Source of the DNA: Symbiodinium natans | Lineage: Eukaryota > Sar > Dinophyceae > Suessiales > Symbiodiniaceae | Length of the DNA stretch: 62,500 nucleotides | Reading direction: 5' to 3' | Assembly: GCA_905221605.1 (NCBI GenBank) | Contig: CAJNDS010000270.1 | Coordinates: forward strand, 50,001 to 112,500 | Part shown: positions 1-11,102 of the stretch, in pieces | Layout of the letters: each line of letters starts with the position of its first letter | Position numbering within the stretch: the first letter of the stretch is position 1 | The notes under the pieces: generated by a model | The model's database searches: none | Told to the model about the DNA's origin: nothing | The model's input: the letters and a program-made list of their open reading frames with translations, nothing else | Translations under genes and position numbers: made by a program

Positions 1-466
1 CCCGCCTTCAAGACTTGCACGTGACCGACGTGGAGGTAAACGCCAGACCGCTGCCAGACACACAGACACCGTGACCCGCAAAGTCTGAGCACGGTGCAGA
101 AGATTCCAGCCTGCCCGTAGGCACCAGGCAGCGCCTGGCCAAAACACAACTTCACTACAACACGTTGGAAGACTTTGCTGCCATCACTCGGTCCGTTGAG
201 ATCGCTTGATTTTGGGAGCTCTTGTGGTCCACTGATGAACTCAATTAGGTCCAGGTGAGGGGCCAATACAGGCCCAGCCATGAGTCAGCAAGCTGCTCAG
301 GTGGCAGGTGTTAACGGCATTAACGTTCGGGCAAACATGGCAAACATGGCCCGACAAGATCTAGCAAAGAGTGCATGCTCCTCTTGTCGAAGGCACCCTT
401 CTGAAGGAGCAGGATCTTTGTGCACTTTTCCAAAAGCTTCCATGTGTCGATATGGAAACGTTGTCT
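1..466. other. Unassigned stretch downstream of the ProP-like gene
   Basis: No motif, RNA or convincing exon was recognised. Open frames on both strands are short. It should contain the 3' UTR of the minus-strand transporter. Confidence 0.4.
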
Positions 467-3011
467 TTATCCAACCACGCCTGAGATGGTGCCAGGCTCC
501 GTGTCCTGCATCTTGCACGGCTTGCACACCGTAGCGTTCGCGTCCACATTCCGGGAGTCGTCGCTTTGACTTTTTTTGCAGGGCTTCCGTCCAAAGTAGG
601 GAACTGGTCGAATGTGAGCCAAACACAAGACTTCCCAGGCCTGCAATCTCAGGCTTACAAGGACAACCAGTGCCGGAATACAGCCCGCAAGGCTGAGCAA
701 AACGCCAGGGAAAACAGGGCTCACCTCCAACGAGAGCTCGAAAAGGGCGGGTGCAAATCCTCCAAACAAACACATGCCCATGTTGTAGCTCATCCCAACA
801 CCGACATTTCGGACAGAGGCCGGAAACAGCTCGACGATGTACAAAGGCTGAACCATAGCGTTAAAGGCCAACAAAATACCATACCCGAGCCCAAAAGCCA
901 AGACGACAACTTCGAAGACGTCGGGGCTCCTTATCCCGTCACACACGCACAACAGTGCAACTTGTAGTGCAACTCTTTCACTAAAATATTTGAGACTTGA
1001 GAGTGCAGATGGTGCAGGTGCCAGTTGCCAAGTCTGGGCGTTTTGAATATGGCATCAGGCCTCTGAGAAGAACAAAAAGCAGAGAGATGAGCTCCAGACC
1101 GAGAATCCGTATGACTGCAAAGAAGAAGGGGACACCAGCCAGCGCCAGCATGCAGGAGCCCAGGAACTGGCTCCACGCAATGCCTTGTCAGGGGCCAGAA
1201 CTCTTGGTGCGTTGAGGCGAGCGTAGGGCTGATGACTCCTTCTGTACTCCCCCCCCTTTTCGTTGCCCTCTTGGTCACCAGGTGTGGTGTGCCCAGCCTC
1301 GTGTATCTGCCAACCAGCCTACAGGGCTTACAGGGTTTAGCCTGAAGGACGATTTCATGCTCTCAGGTCTAAATCCCGGGCATCGCAGCCCCAGATGTTC
1401 ATGCCAACCAGCCTACGAGGGGCGCCAAGAGGATCGCTGTAGAGCGCCCGACCGCCCCGGCCAGAATCAAGCTCGTGGGGGAGGCACCATTTTTTTGGAG
1501 ATATATGCATCCCCAGGCATAGCCACCATAGGACAGCATGGCTGAGCCAGCAACAGACAGGGTTCCAACGGCTAGAGAGGCAGGATTGGATGCCAAGAGA
1601 GCTTGAAGCTTCGCGACCACCGCTCGCAACGACGATGCATCAGCCAAGCTCCTGCCGGAGCCTCTCAGGGTCCGCAGATGGCAGCTTTTGATTCAAGGGG
1701 GGTTTTTTAAGCAGTGGGGGGGACCATTTTTGGGCCCATTTGGGGGCATCCCTGGGCCTGTACTCTTACACACCCTGCACTGGTCCAGGAACACCTTCGA
1801 CTCAGGCATGCTTCGACGACCACGTGCCGAAATCAGCCCGGGAATGATGGAAATGAGGAAGGGCAGCCGCCAAGCCCAGTTAGTTGCAGCCTCTTCACCT
1901 GCAATTGGCATACACGCAACTTGTCACGCAACTCCCAGTCCCAGCAGGCTGCGCAAGCATGAAGTTGCAGTGCAATGCCAGGTCAGGCGAATATGGCCGA
2001 GGTACCGAAAAGGACTACAATGAGGTAGCCAGCCAGCTGCGCCAGAAATACGCCCACGCTGCAAGTAACTCCGAGCAGAGCCATGGACCTCGCCAAAACT
2101 CGGTGGGAGCCCACCTCGGTGATGTAAGTCGAGACGGCGGCAATTTCTCCACCTCGCTTGCAGGTTTGCAGAGGTCTTGCGGGGTGCTGCGCACTGCTGA
2201 GTTACTACTGAGTGAATATACTGAGTGAATGCTGTATCCACCCTTGCCTGTGGCAATGCCCTGCAGAATCCGCAACGCCACCAGCAGGGCCAAACCTACG
2301 CGGCCAGCGAAGTCGCCATGCCGATAGCTCGGCACCATGCCCTGCCCCACTGTACCTCAGATGATCTTTAGTCTAAATTTGGCAACTTGATAGAATCAGG
2401 ACTGTGTGCAAAAAGACCATGATTTCAAGAGTCTCAAAGTTCATCTTCGAACCCTACATTACATCAATGTGAACCTTGGGACCGATGAGCATCCCGAAGA
2501 TGGACACAAATGCAGAGAACTTACGTCCAAAAACGTCGCCCAGCACGCCAATGAAGAAACCACCGAAAGGGCGCGCAAGAAAGGTGCACGCGAATCCAAG
2601 CCTGCAAAGTTTCCGGGACTGCACGTCACGCCTGTTGCTACAGCCTAAGCCTATAAGGCCCTAAGGCGCATTATGAAATTGTTCCAAAGAGGTCTATCCG
2701 CCAAGTCGAAATGGCAGAGTCATTGAAGAAGTTGATCTGGAAGTATGGCTCCAGAAAGCTGAAGATTGCAAACCTTGCGTTTTGTAGCATTGCCGGGAAT
2801 CTTAATTACCAAAGTTGAAAAACATCATCTGCTGCAAAAGGCTGGGATAATCTGAACACATCACTCTAAAGACCCGAATGGCAGGTGAGGCGGCAACTCC
2901 GACAGAACTTCACAAAGTAGGTCCAAGACACTCATACCACTCCAGCACGTTTCCCAGCAAAAGCGGCCAGTAGATGCGAACCACTTCAAAGACTTCAGCG
3001 GCCGCTGCCAT
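467..3011 (-). CDS. MFS transporter, ProP-like (metabolite:H+ symporter type), 10 exons
   Basis: Membrane carrier of the major facilitator superfamily, closest by motif to proline/betaine-type symporters; the substrate is inferred from family only. Exons on the minus strand: 3011-2932, 2758-2702, 2601-2483, 2349-2248, 2152-2006, 1898-1781, 1651-1413, 1318-1298, 1183-1081 and 929-467. Every junction keeps phase, giving 482 codons and a stop. Motifs in order: LLLGNVLEWYDF in TM1 (split across intron 1), RPFGGFFIGVLGDVFGRK in the TM2-3 loop, LLVALRILQGIATGGE, YITEVG, WRLPFLISIIPG, LVGWLADTRG, and PLYIVELFPASVR near TM10-11. The ATG at 3011 has an in-frame TAG five codons upstream. Introns 2, 4, 7, 8 and 9 start with GC, the others with GT; all end in AG. 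The last 58 codons form a hydrophilic tail and might instead be intronic (an AG/GC junction lies at 641/640). Exon 6/7 borders are the least certain. Confidence 0.82.
1298..1318 (-). other. 21-nt microexon of the ProP-like gene
   Basis: This exon supplies seven codons of the LVGWLADTRG motif and is bounded by two GC-AG introns (1412-1319 and 1297-1184). Both sides show the AG/GC junction pattern. Without it, exons 7 and 9 still join in frame but lose the loop Asp-Arg motif, so inclusion is inferred from family conservation. Confidence 0.7.
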
Positions 3012-3150
3012 TCGGATGGAGCGCTAGATTTGCCAGATTGCAGGCTGGTGTCAGCATGTCCCACGTGCGCCAATGTGCAGAGCAGTTGTCCGATGGGCGA
3101 GTTCACATGTTTCAACAGAACAGGTTGTCTGGATGTCGAGCTGTGGAGAG

Positions 3151-3173
3151 TTAGGGTTTAGGGTTTAGGGTTT
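3151..3173 (+). repeat. Interstitial telomere-like repeat (TTTAGGG)3
   Basis: Three near-perfect TTTAGGG units followed by two degenerate units. TTTAGGG is the plant/dinoflagellate telomere unit. The array lies in the short gap between the 3' end of the sugar porter and the start of the ProP-like gene, so it is internal and not a chromosome end. Confidence 0.8.
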
Positions 3174-3389
3174 ATGTTTTACGGTTTTTAGTGCTCTCTC
3201 AGTGTGCTCTTGTGGAGCTATACGAAAACAAAAAATGGAAGCGGGCGGAATGGAGCTACGATGAGCTATGCGGTCTGTCCACAAGCTACTTTGCCGGGAA
3301 GTGTCGTCCAAACCCAAGAATTAGCAGCTACTGCAGCACCTGCAAGAAGCATCTGAACCTCGGAATCCACGCCAAGTGCCTCTTAATGT

Positions 3390-6300
3390 CTGGTGCTGGG
3401 CCCGACTTGCTCGCCGCCTCCGCAAGCACCGGGAAGCTCAGAGAAACCGCGAAGTTGGCCAGCCAATTCATGGCCCAGCAGGCGCCGACTCCTGCAATCC
3501 CAGACGCTACATGCAACCCTAAGAAGCACCTCAAGTGCGTGACTTTAACAATCATTCGGGAGCGAAGTCGCCCCCTCGGGAATCGTGTGAGGGTTTCTCT
3601 CTCCCAACCCTTTCCACTTGTCTTCCCCTGGATGCTTGGGATCTGGGACTCAGGGCTGGGCCAGGGCTGGGGCATTGTGTTGAAAGACTGAAACTTCACG
3701 ACACACTAAGCCACGCATCCGACGCCCACAGGTTTCGCACAGACCGTGGGTCTGAGAATCTCGGTACACCACGACACTGGCAGATTTGCTGCGTGACATG
3801 TCACTCAAGCCATGAGTGCACCTCTTCCTCATTGCATGCGTAGTGCACATGTCCACTTCCTCTGCGTCTGTTCTTTGTTGGCACGTCTTCTTTACTTATC
3901 GATTCATTGGCTGCAAACAATATCCCTTCTGTCCTGCTGCCCTGGCCTCCTGCTTGAAGAACTCGGAGGTCATCACATAAGGCAGCCTTACAATGCAACC
4001 CGCCATGCTTGGCAGCATAGTCCAAGCCCTTCCTTCAGGGGCCCCACGGGCCCAAGGACAGTGAGAAGGCAGCCCGAAACAGCAGCATGCCCAGCAGGGA
4101 AGACCAGGCCTCGGCGAGACAACCGGCGATTCAGTGACAAAGCGACAGCCGGCGCTGGCGCTGGTTGGAACGAGGCCCAGGCCGTGACCGCCACTGCCAT
4201 CCCGGCTCCACGCTGCACCGATCCTGCGATGACAAGCCTCGGCTGCGACGGGACCACCATGGAGCACAGGGCGCCTTCCGTGCTTCCAGATCAGCTTTTG
4301 CTCAGCTTTTGCTCAGCTTTTGCTCAGCTTCTTCCTTGCATCTCCTTTGAGATTTGACGAGAGGCAGCAAGCCGGCCATCATCCCGGCAAGGCCAATCAA
4401 AGCCAGTGGGCGCCTCCCGACCCGATCAATGTACTGGATCAGCACCTGGCAGGGGCACCCCATCATTGTCCTCGTGTCGGTCGTATCGTGGCTAGTGAGC
4501 ACGGCCCAAGCCCCGTGCTGCTGTGGCAGTCAGCTGGATCAAACTCACCAGCCTAGGACGCAGGAGCAACCTGCCCTCACGCCATCTGTACATGTGGCAC
4601 ACGGCGAGGCCAACGCGACACAGAAAAATCGGGACTCATATTAGTCATATATTGTAGATGATGGTAGAATATATCTTTGGCTGGATACGCACTGTACACT
4701 GTACACGCCATGCTTCATGCTTCTCTGCATTTCAAGCGACACAGTGGAGATCATGGAGTATCGTCCGAACCCGGCATCCTCCAAGATCCTACAGATCAGG
4801 ATGCAGACAACAACTGCCTCCTCACAGCCGTTCTGTATTCCGCAACCTTCTTCGGTCAAGAGGCTGAGGTGCAAAGTAGATGAAGACATTGATGCCTGAG
4901 ACTTGCTGGAGAACGTTGATGGCCGCACCCACGGTTGTAGAGGCCTCGATGCAGTTCAGCACAACGCAGAAAGTAAATTTCCTTGGAAATTCCCGCAGTT
5001 GCCATCTCTTTAAGAATTATGTCTGTTCCCAGCGGCTCGATGCTCTGCATGGCAGAGGCCAACGCAACTCACCGCCGCTACCTCCGCCGTGTTTCCGAGG
5101 TCAGCCTTGCGAATCGCACCGCGCAGGACCGAAGTATACTAGAAACTTTATAAACATCACTTTGTTTCTGGCTATGCCAGGAAGGTGACTTCTAATCGGG
5201 ATAACTCCTCCTCGATGCAGCTCTGCGCGGCCTGCCAGCACATTCTGGTGATGTGCATGGTGATGTGCATGGTGATGTGCATGTCAAACTTGCACTCAAT
5301 TGACTCACTTGATCTAAGTCTAGGAGTCTAGCACTTGAAGCCTTTGGAAAGAGCTGCTGGAGGCATTGCCGTGCATCCTGGCAGGCACGTTGGGTAGTCA
5401 CAGTCGGCCGTTCCGACGCAACACCACTCCCTGCCTCTTTGCGCGTCTGCGCCAGAAGCCAGCGCGGAGTCTCTGGCAAGTGCCGGTTCAGCAACAGCTG
5501 CAAGAGCGCAGGCAGCACCTTGGAGGAAACTGGAGGACGTGCTGAAAAGTGCCCCACCAAGTTCGAAGAGGACTCTGACTGCTCTCTCAGGATGGCGCTG
5601 CCAAGCCGAACTGCCATCTCCAGGCCTGGTTTGGAAAAGCCTGCAGAGCCGAGGACCTGCGCAAAGCTATACAAAGCACCGCAAGGTTTGAGAAGCGTTT
5701 TAAGCAGCCTTTCGATGTTTGCGGGGACCCACACGTGACATATCATGACATGATCAAAACACATCTGAACTGGACTCGACGGCCGAGCTGCACGATGTAA
5801 GATACAAGAATTCCGCTGGTGCCAATGAAGGGTGCCCATCCGCCCAAGCGCCCGCGGCAAACGGCTGGACTTACCTGCTCGGAGATCACCAAGTTCAGGA
5901 GTCTTCAACAAATTGCATCGAAATGCCTTGAGCAGCTTTTGAGAACTTCACAGCACGCAAGTAGTACTTTTGCATGTCGCACCCTAGCAGCTGTCGAAAT
6001 TGCCTCGGTGATGTAGAGGTTCGTAAGAACGGAGGAGACGCCAATTGAAATCCCGCAGAGAGACCTCACGACTTGAGGAGGAGGGACGGGGACGAGGACC
6101 GATAGCGCCGGTAGCTCACATTTTGGAATGAAGACGGAGGCACAAGAACACGGTTATCGGAGCCCGGCCGGATAAACAAGCATCATGAGCATCCTTGGGG
6201 TATTGTTTCTCCCCTCAAAGCATTACCTTCTATGCCCCGAAAACGGGGCCGCGGGACAAACCCCCAAATCCCGGCATGCCCCGCAGTCTGGCTGAAAAGG

Positions 6301-8841
6301 CCCAGTCACGTTTGGCCACAATTTGGGGGGCCCATATCCCACACCCCTTCTTGCAAGCTTACATTTGATAAGGAACTCGGCTAGCCCTCAGAGGCTAGCA
6401 TTCGTGACATGCAAACAAATCTGCAGTGCTTGCGTTGCTTCGCCTGGCAACGAGCAGGAGGAAGAAGGAGGGCGCGGCGGCCATAGCCTTGGCTTCTCAA
6501 AGTTTCCGGCAAGGTGCCAGCTTGGACACAAAGCTATTTAAGGAGGCGAGCTGAGCGCTGAAGCCATTGGGGCCTTCCGTTCGCCCTGTGAAGCTGAGAT
6601 GGTCTGAAAGTCTGAGAGATCCTGCTGCCTGACCCAAGTACTTCAAGCAGCCTGAACCGCAGAACCAATAGAAACATTCCTTATGGGGTTTTGGGGACTA
6701 CAAAATGAACAAAGTGACCAGAGTGGTCTCCAAGTCGCAAGGGGAGCCAGCGCGAAAAGGCCGGCTACCGCGAGCAGCGTTTTGCGACGGCCTACCAAGT
6801 TGGCAACCTGCACGTCACTTTCGGCTTTTGCCGCGTTTATTACTGATGGCCGATGGAAGTGGGGGACTAAGCATAGACTGGAGTGGGTGGCCCTTGCAGT
6901 TGAATTTGTGGCGACATATGGCCTGTTTAAAGGGATATGTGATCACGAGATGACTGTTGGAGTATTTGTTCGCAGATTCAAAGATGTCTTTCTACAAATC
7001 TTGTCCAAACACTGCGTCGCTGCTGAACATATTGTAGGTATTAGACACATGAAGTCAATTTGGGTTCGGAAATCAGTCCGGACTCACTTGTTCGAGACAG
7101 TTTCGAAATCATTCTAAGGTCTTGGCATGGGTTCTTCGGGTCTCTGGTGACATAGCTTCCTTAGACCGCTGTGCCAAAGTTAAGCCGCTCGCTTCTATTG
7201 TTCCATGCTGGGATGGTGTATCTCCTGGCTTGTGACGTGATGTCCCAACAGCAACTCTTCCTCTTTCCCTTTGAATGATTTGACCAGTGATGACTGGTAC
7301 TTGTTGACTTAGCAGGAGGCTCGTGAGGCTGATTGCAGATGTGCTGAAAACAGTAGAAGGGCCCGAAAGTTGCGCCTAATCCTCCGAGGCCTCGGGCCGT
7401 AGGTGTATGGGTAGCATAAAGCAGGTACCCCACCTCTAATCTCCTGCCGAGGTTGGGCGTCTTTTTTTCTATACCCTTTCAGCCCAAGGGCCATCTGCGA
7501 GCGGACGGTGCTCTGTGCTCAGGACCAGGGCACTTGCCTCCGCCATCCCCACCTCTAAACCCCCCAACCCCTCCCTCCAACCCCTCCCCTCCTCAAACTG
7601 CCACATGATCCACTTCTATTCTCATCTGTTCTCGCTTTGATTTGAACATGTGCCTGCCTCTGCCTTCCCCCTTACAGTACCCCCAGTGGCCAGCCCAGCC
7701 CTCTCCCCTCCCTTTTCCCCTCCGCCCGTGCACATTTTCACATGTTTTCGCTGCCTTCTCCCAACTCACTCCCCCGCCTTGGGCTAATTACTCTGGAAGC
7801 GGCGACCTTGCCTCGCCGCAGCCGTGGCCACAAGCTGTGGCCACGAGCTCGGGCCGAGGCGGGTCGCTGCTATGACTTTCGTCCCTTTCGTCTTCCTTCC
7901 TCTGATGCACAGTCCTGGCCACCGAGTGCCCCCAGTGCTGCAGCCGGCAGCGCCGAGCTCACAAGGACCTTTGCGCAACAAACAAGCCCAGTGCATCAGA
8001 GTGCACCACAACCCCAACACTCACGCAAAGCTTATACTGACACGACTGGTTCCAGGTCCCCGAACCTCATTTTGAGGTCTGTTTGTGTTCCATGTCTGTG
8101 AATGCACTTGCACGAAGTCCAGCTTCATCTCCGTCCTCCCCAGACCGACTAACTAGCATCCTCTTCAACGGAAGGCGACACAACCCACTAGATTCACTAG
8201 ATGCAAGAGCGGACGAGCGGGGATCGGAAAAGCTCTCGTTCGGCAAGCCGGCACACGTTGAAGCTGCATAAACTCTGTTTTGGGATGCCTGAAGGAACAT
8301 TTAAGGTCAGCAGTCTAAGCACCGGGCTCCGGAGGCAAGGCCGCCGCCATGCACAAAGCTGGTATCCTCCAACAGAACAATGTCCACAAGGGGTACACAG
8401 ATGAAACACTTAAGGTGGGGCCGAGCTCACGAGAGTTGTCTCGTCAAATCGCTAGTCTAGTGATCCTCATAGATTCAGCCACAGGTAAGCACATGGTGCA
8501 AGTAAACAGACGGGATTCCTCCTATTGTGACCGCGGTGCAGATTGATCCATGCTACTTCAAGCGCTAGACTGTTGGACTGCTAGACTTCACCTTTTCCAG
8601 CGTCTTCTTGTTCTTCCTCTTCTTCTCCTTCTTATTATTATTCTTATTATTCTTCTTTTTCTGCTTCTTCTTCTTCTTCTTCTTCTGGTTCTGGTTCTTA
8701 GTTTTCTTGTTAATCTTCTTCCGGCCAACTCTCCGGAGTTGTTTCAGCTTGGGCTCCTGATGGATGCCGCTTTGCGCCCCCGCCACAATAGCAGTGTTGT
8801 AGCCCAGGCAAAAGGTACTCAGGCTGGCGATGGCCACTGTC
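3390..8841 (-). CDS. MFS sugar porter, GLUT/hexose-transporter type (partial exon model)
   Basis: Twelve-helix hexose-type carrier. Exons recognised in order on the minus strand: about 8841-8750 (TM1, FCLGYNTAIVAGA), about 7970-7870 (TM2, weaker), 6073-6004 (TM4, CGISIGVSSV and YITE), 5877 to about 5770 (QVSPAVCRGRLGG and TM5), about 5525-5310 (HLPETPRWLL after TM6), about 4943-4865 (TM7, QQVSGINVFIYFAP), 4788 to about 4735 (ILEDAGFG), 4445-4377 (DRVGRRPLALIG), 4109-4048 (FSLSLGP), 3986-3934 (LPYVMTSEFFKQEAR) and 3491 to about 3390 (TM11, NWLANFAVSLSFP). QQxSGxN, PETPRW and the GRR loop are hallmarks of the sugar porter family. Introns 6003-5878, 4864-4789 and 4376-4110 are GC-AG, 4047-3987 is GT-AG and 3933-3492 appears to be GA-AG. 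The TM3 exon, the start and the TM12/stop exon were not located. The gene lies head-to-tail upstream of the ProP-like gene. Confidence 0.75.
4291..4330 (+). repeat. Short tandem repeat, 11-bp unit CAGCTTTTGCT
   Basis: About 3.5 head-to-tail copies inside a sugar-porter intron (4376-4110). Confidence 0.85.
5246..5283 (+). repeat. Short tandem repeat, 12-bp unit GGTGATGTGCAT
   Basis: Three copies within the sugar-porter locus, just after the exon carrying PETPRW. In one minus frame it would read as a Cys-Thr-Ser-Pro repeat, but it is probably intronic. Confidence 0.85.
6074..7869. other. Sugar-porter intronic region with no resolved exon
   Basis: The missing TM3 exon should lie here but was not found. 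The stretch has G-rich and palindromic runs near 6235-6330, and near 7386 a 25-bp motif shared with 37288. A plus-strand frame of 144 codons (6683-7117) is open but resembles nothing known to me. Confidence 0.3.
8579..8720 (+). repeat. Pyrimidine-rich TTC/TTA tract
   Basis: Imperfect (TTC)n with interrupted ATT triplets, just inside the intron after the TM1 exon of the sugar porter. In the exon's minus frame it reads as Lys/Asn runs, which is not credible coding. Confidence 0.85.
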
Positions 8842-10390
8842 CTGCAGCCAAAAAACGCCCCAAGATGGGCTAAGTGTCGGAATCAGAACGGTCCTCTTCA
8901 GCTGCTTGAGGTCGGCTTCCAGGGACAACCTGTTGCGCCGCACACATTTGTTGCAGGCGCTCAGGAGATGCGAATCTGGGCCATCTAGGATCCTTACCCA
9001 TCTGCGGCCAGGAGCTGGCGACGAGAGGGCCCCTGTGAAGGCAAAATCGCTCTCATCCCCTCGTAAAAGGAATCACGGGAGAGCCTCGCTGTGACCATCC
9101 GATCTCTCAGAGCCAACATCAGAGGGCATGGCTCGCGGCTAGCGGCTCAGACCCGAAAGGGCATTACAGGTACACCTGACTGCAAGGTCACTATAGCCAT
9201 GGTGCTGTACTTCACTTGCAGTATCTTGCAGTACTGCTGGCTCGCTGGTGCTCTTGGAAATCCCTTGCTGCATCTCATGTCTCGGGTTTGCGTAAGGTTT
9301 GGAGCCCCGAAGCGGTGTAGAGGAACTTCAATAGGTTGAGTCGGCTTCACTCTCATGGAAGCCGTCGTCGACAACCTCAGCCTTCGGTATCATTTGAGGC
9401 CTAACATGACATCCAGATGACATCGACTCATGTGGCTTTCATGGCCTTTGTGCCGAAATGGCTTTGAATCTTTGGAGCTGGAGGATGGCGTCTGCATTCC
9501 CTGGGGACCGAGATCTTCTGCATAGCGGCTACTCGGAATGATTCGGGGCCTCTGCCTGGCATCCGTCTGAATCCGGCACGGGCCCGAGAACTCAGAATTC
9601 AGAGAGACCTGGCAGTTAGCCGAGGTCTCTTGAGGACTCGTCAACTCGAGCCAGACCAGAGCCTCCTACTTCTGGTCTTCTACATTCTTGATACCCTTAC
9701 TCTACGAGATTTTTTGAGTCTACACAAAATACTGTTACATAAGCCATTCAAGGTAGGAGGTATCTCACGATATCTAACGTGCAAGGGGCTTGGCTGGTCT
9801 TCCTCGTATTCCTTTTGCGGGGGGACCCACAGTTTCTGCAGGTCCTTTAAATGTCTCAGCATCGCAGCGACTTTTGCAGCAAGCCGAGACGCGCAAAAAA
9901 AATATCTACTATCCGCAAAGTGCAGGCTCGCAAGGCAAAGCGGGCAACGTAACGATTTATCTTCCGACTCTCGGGCATGTGGGCTCAAGCTGGGTGTGCT
10001 GCTCTGCGAGGGCTGTGCGTGCATAGGCTTTACTTCACGACTGTAAAAAAACTCCAAGAGGCCCTTCTTTTGCAAAGATAGCGCTCAGAATGCATGGCCG
10101 CCATCCTCGGATGCACAGCCACGCAAACCAGGACCAACCATGACCCTTAAGAGAACTCCCCTGTTCACAAGCCTCAGAGTTGACAACACGCCCAATTCAG
10201 CATCTTCTTTCTTCTGAGGTCATGGGGTCTGGGCAGTTCGCCCTTCCTCCGTATCTGGGCAAGGATTGCATTGTCTTCTCCATCTTAGACTTCTTCTTCT
10301 CAGCGATGAGAGGATCCAGGCCGAAGCCCTTCACCCACTCTCCTTCTTTCTTGTTTGCTTTCCTGGGGGGCTCCCGGGTTCACCCACCGT
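8842..10390. other. Unassigned region upstream of the sugar-porter TM1 exon
   Basis: Probably holds the 5' exon and leader of the sugar porter; a minus ATG near 8951 opens a short frame that could be exon 1. A minus frame at 10075-9680 contains a CPLC pair and a basic helical stretch but has no supporting splice sites. Nothing else was recognised. Confidence 0.3.
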
Positions 10391-10490
10391 TTTTTTCTTT
10401 CTTTGAGGCTTGAGGGTCGCCCCGCAGCGCCGGCGCAAGGCGCGCCCTTGTCTGCGTCTCGCGGACAACTGTGCACCAGCTTGGCCGGTG
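10391..10490 (+). repeat. GC-rich module A between pyrimidine tracts
   Basis: Contains GGCTTGAGGG followed by GGCGCGCCC, placed between a T/C-rich run and a (CT)n tract. A related module lies at 13363-13425 in the same setting. Confidence 0.55.
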
Positions 10491-10493
10491 GGT

Positions 10494-10797
10494 TCTCTCT
10501 CTCTCGCTCTATCTCTCTCTCTCTCTCTCTCTCTATCTCTGTCTCTCTTCGTGTCTTTCTGTCTTTCTTTGTCTTTCTTTATTTCTTTCTGTCTTTCTTT
10601 CTTTTTTTCTGTCTTTCTGTCTTTCTTTCTTTCTTTCTTTATTTCTGTCTTTCTGTCTTTCTTTCTTTCTTTATTTCTGTCTTTCTTTCGTTCTTTCGTT
10701 CTTTCTTTCTCTCTCTCTCTCTCTCGTTATTTCTTTCTTTCTTTCTCTTTCTTTCTTTACTTATTTTTTTTCTCTCTGTCTCTCTCTCTCTCTCTGC
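10494..10797 (+). repeat. Long (CT)n/(CTTT)n pyrimidine tract
   Basis: About 300 bp of CT dinucleotides and CTTT/CTGT tetranucleotides. Open frames through it are low-complexity Ser/Leu/Phe artefacts. Confidence 0.95.
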
Positions 10798-11102
10798 ACG
10801 CTTGGCCCCCTCCCGAAGGAGAAGGCCGCCCCCAGGGGCGCGCGAAGTCCACGGTTTGTTGGGTGTGACTTCCGCGTTTTTCACGGGCCACTCTGGGTGA
10901 AAGTACGGGGTCCAGGGCCTGTTTGCCTGTGATCCCCCTTGCAGTGCCTTAGAGCCGCGGGCCGGGGTTCAAGATCCCCCCCCCCTCCCTCTTCCCCCAT
11001 GGCTTGCCCCCCAAGTAAGCTTGCGATGCCCCCATAATCCCACTAAGACACCTGCTGCTCGGGTCAATCCCCCCTCTGTGCCCCGCGCTCTCAGCCGAAA
11101 GC

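Noticed and set aside
3191-3691. 166-codon plus-strand ORF with CxxC pairs
   Set aside because: It overlaps the TM11 exon of the sugar porter (NWLANFAVSLSFP on the minus strand), which has family support; the plus frame is probably its shadow.
10355-10932. Overlapping 150-180 codon plus frames
   Set aside because: They are readings of a CT/CTTT repeat and encode only Ser/Leu/Phe runs.
10965-10985. GGTTCAAGATCC, like a tRNA or SINE B box
   Set aside because: No A box at proper spacing and no cloverleaf could be drawn; the flanks are G/C runs.
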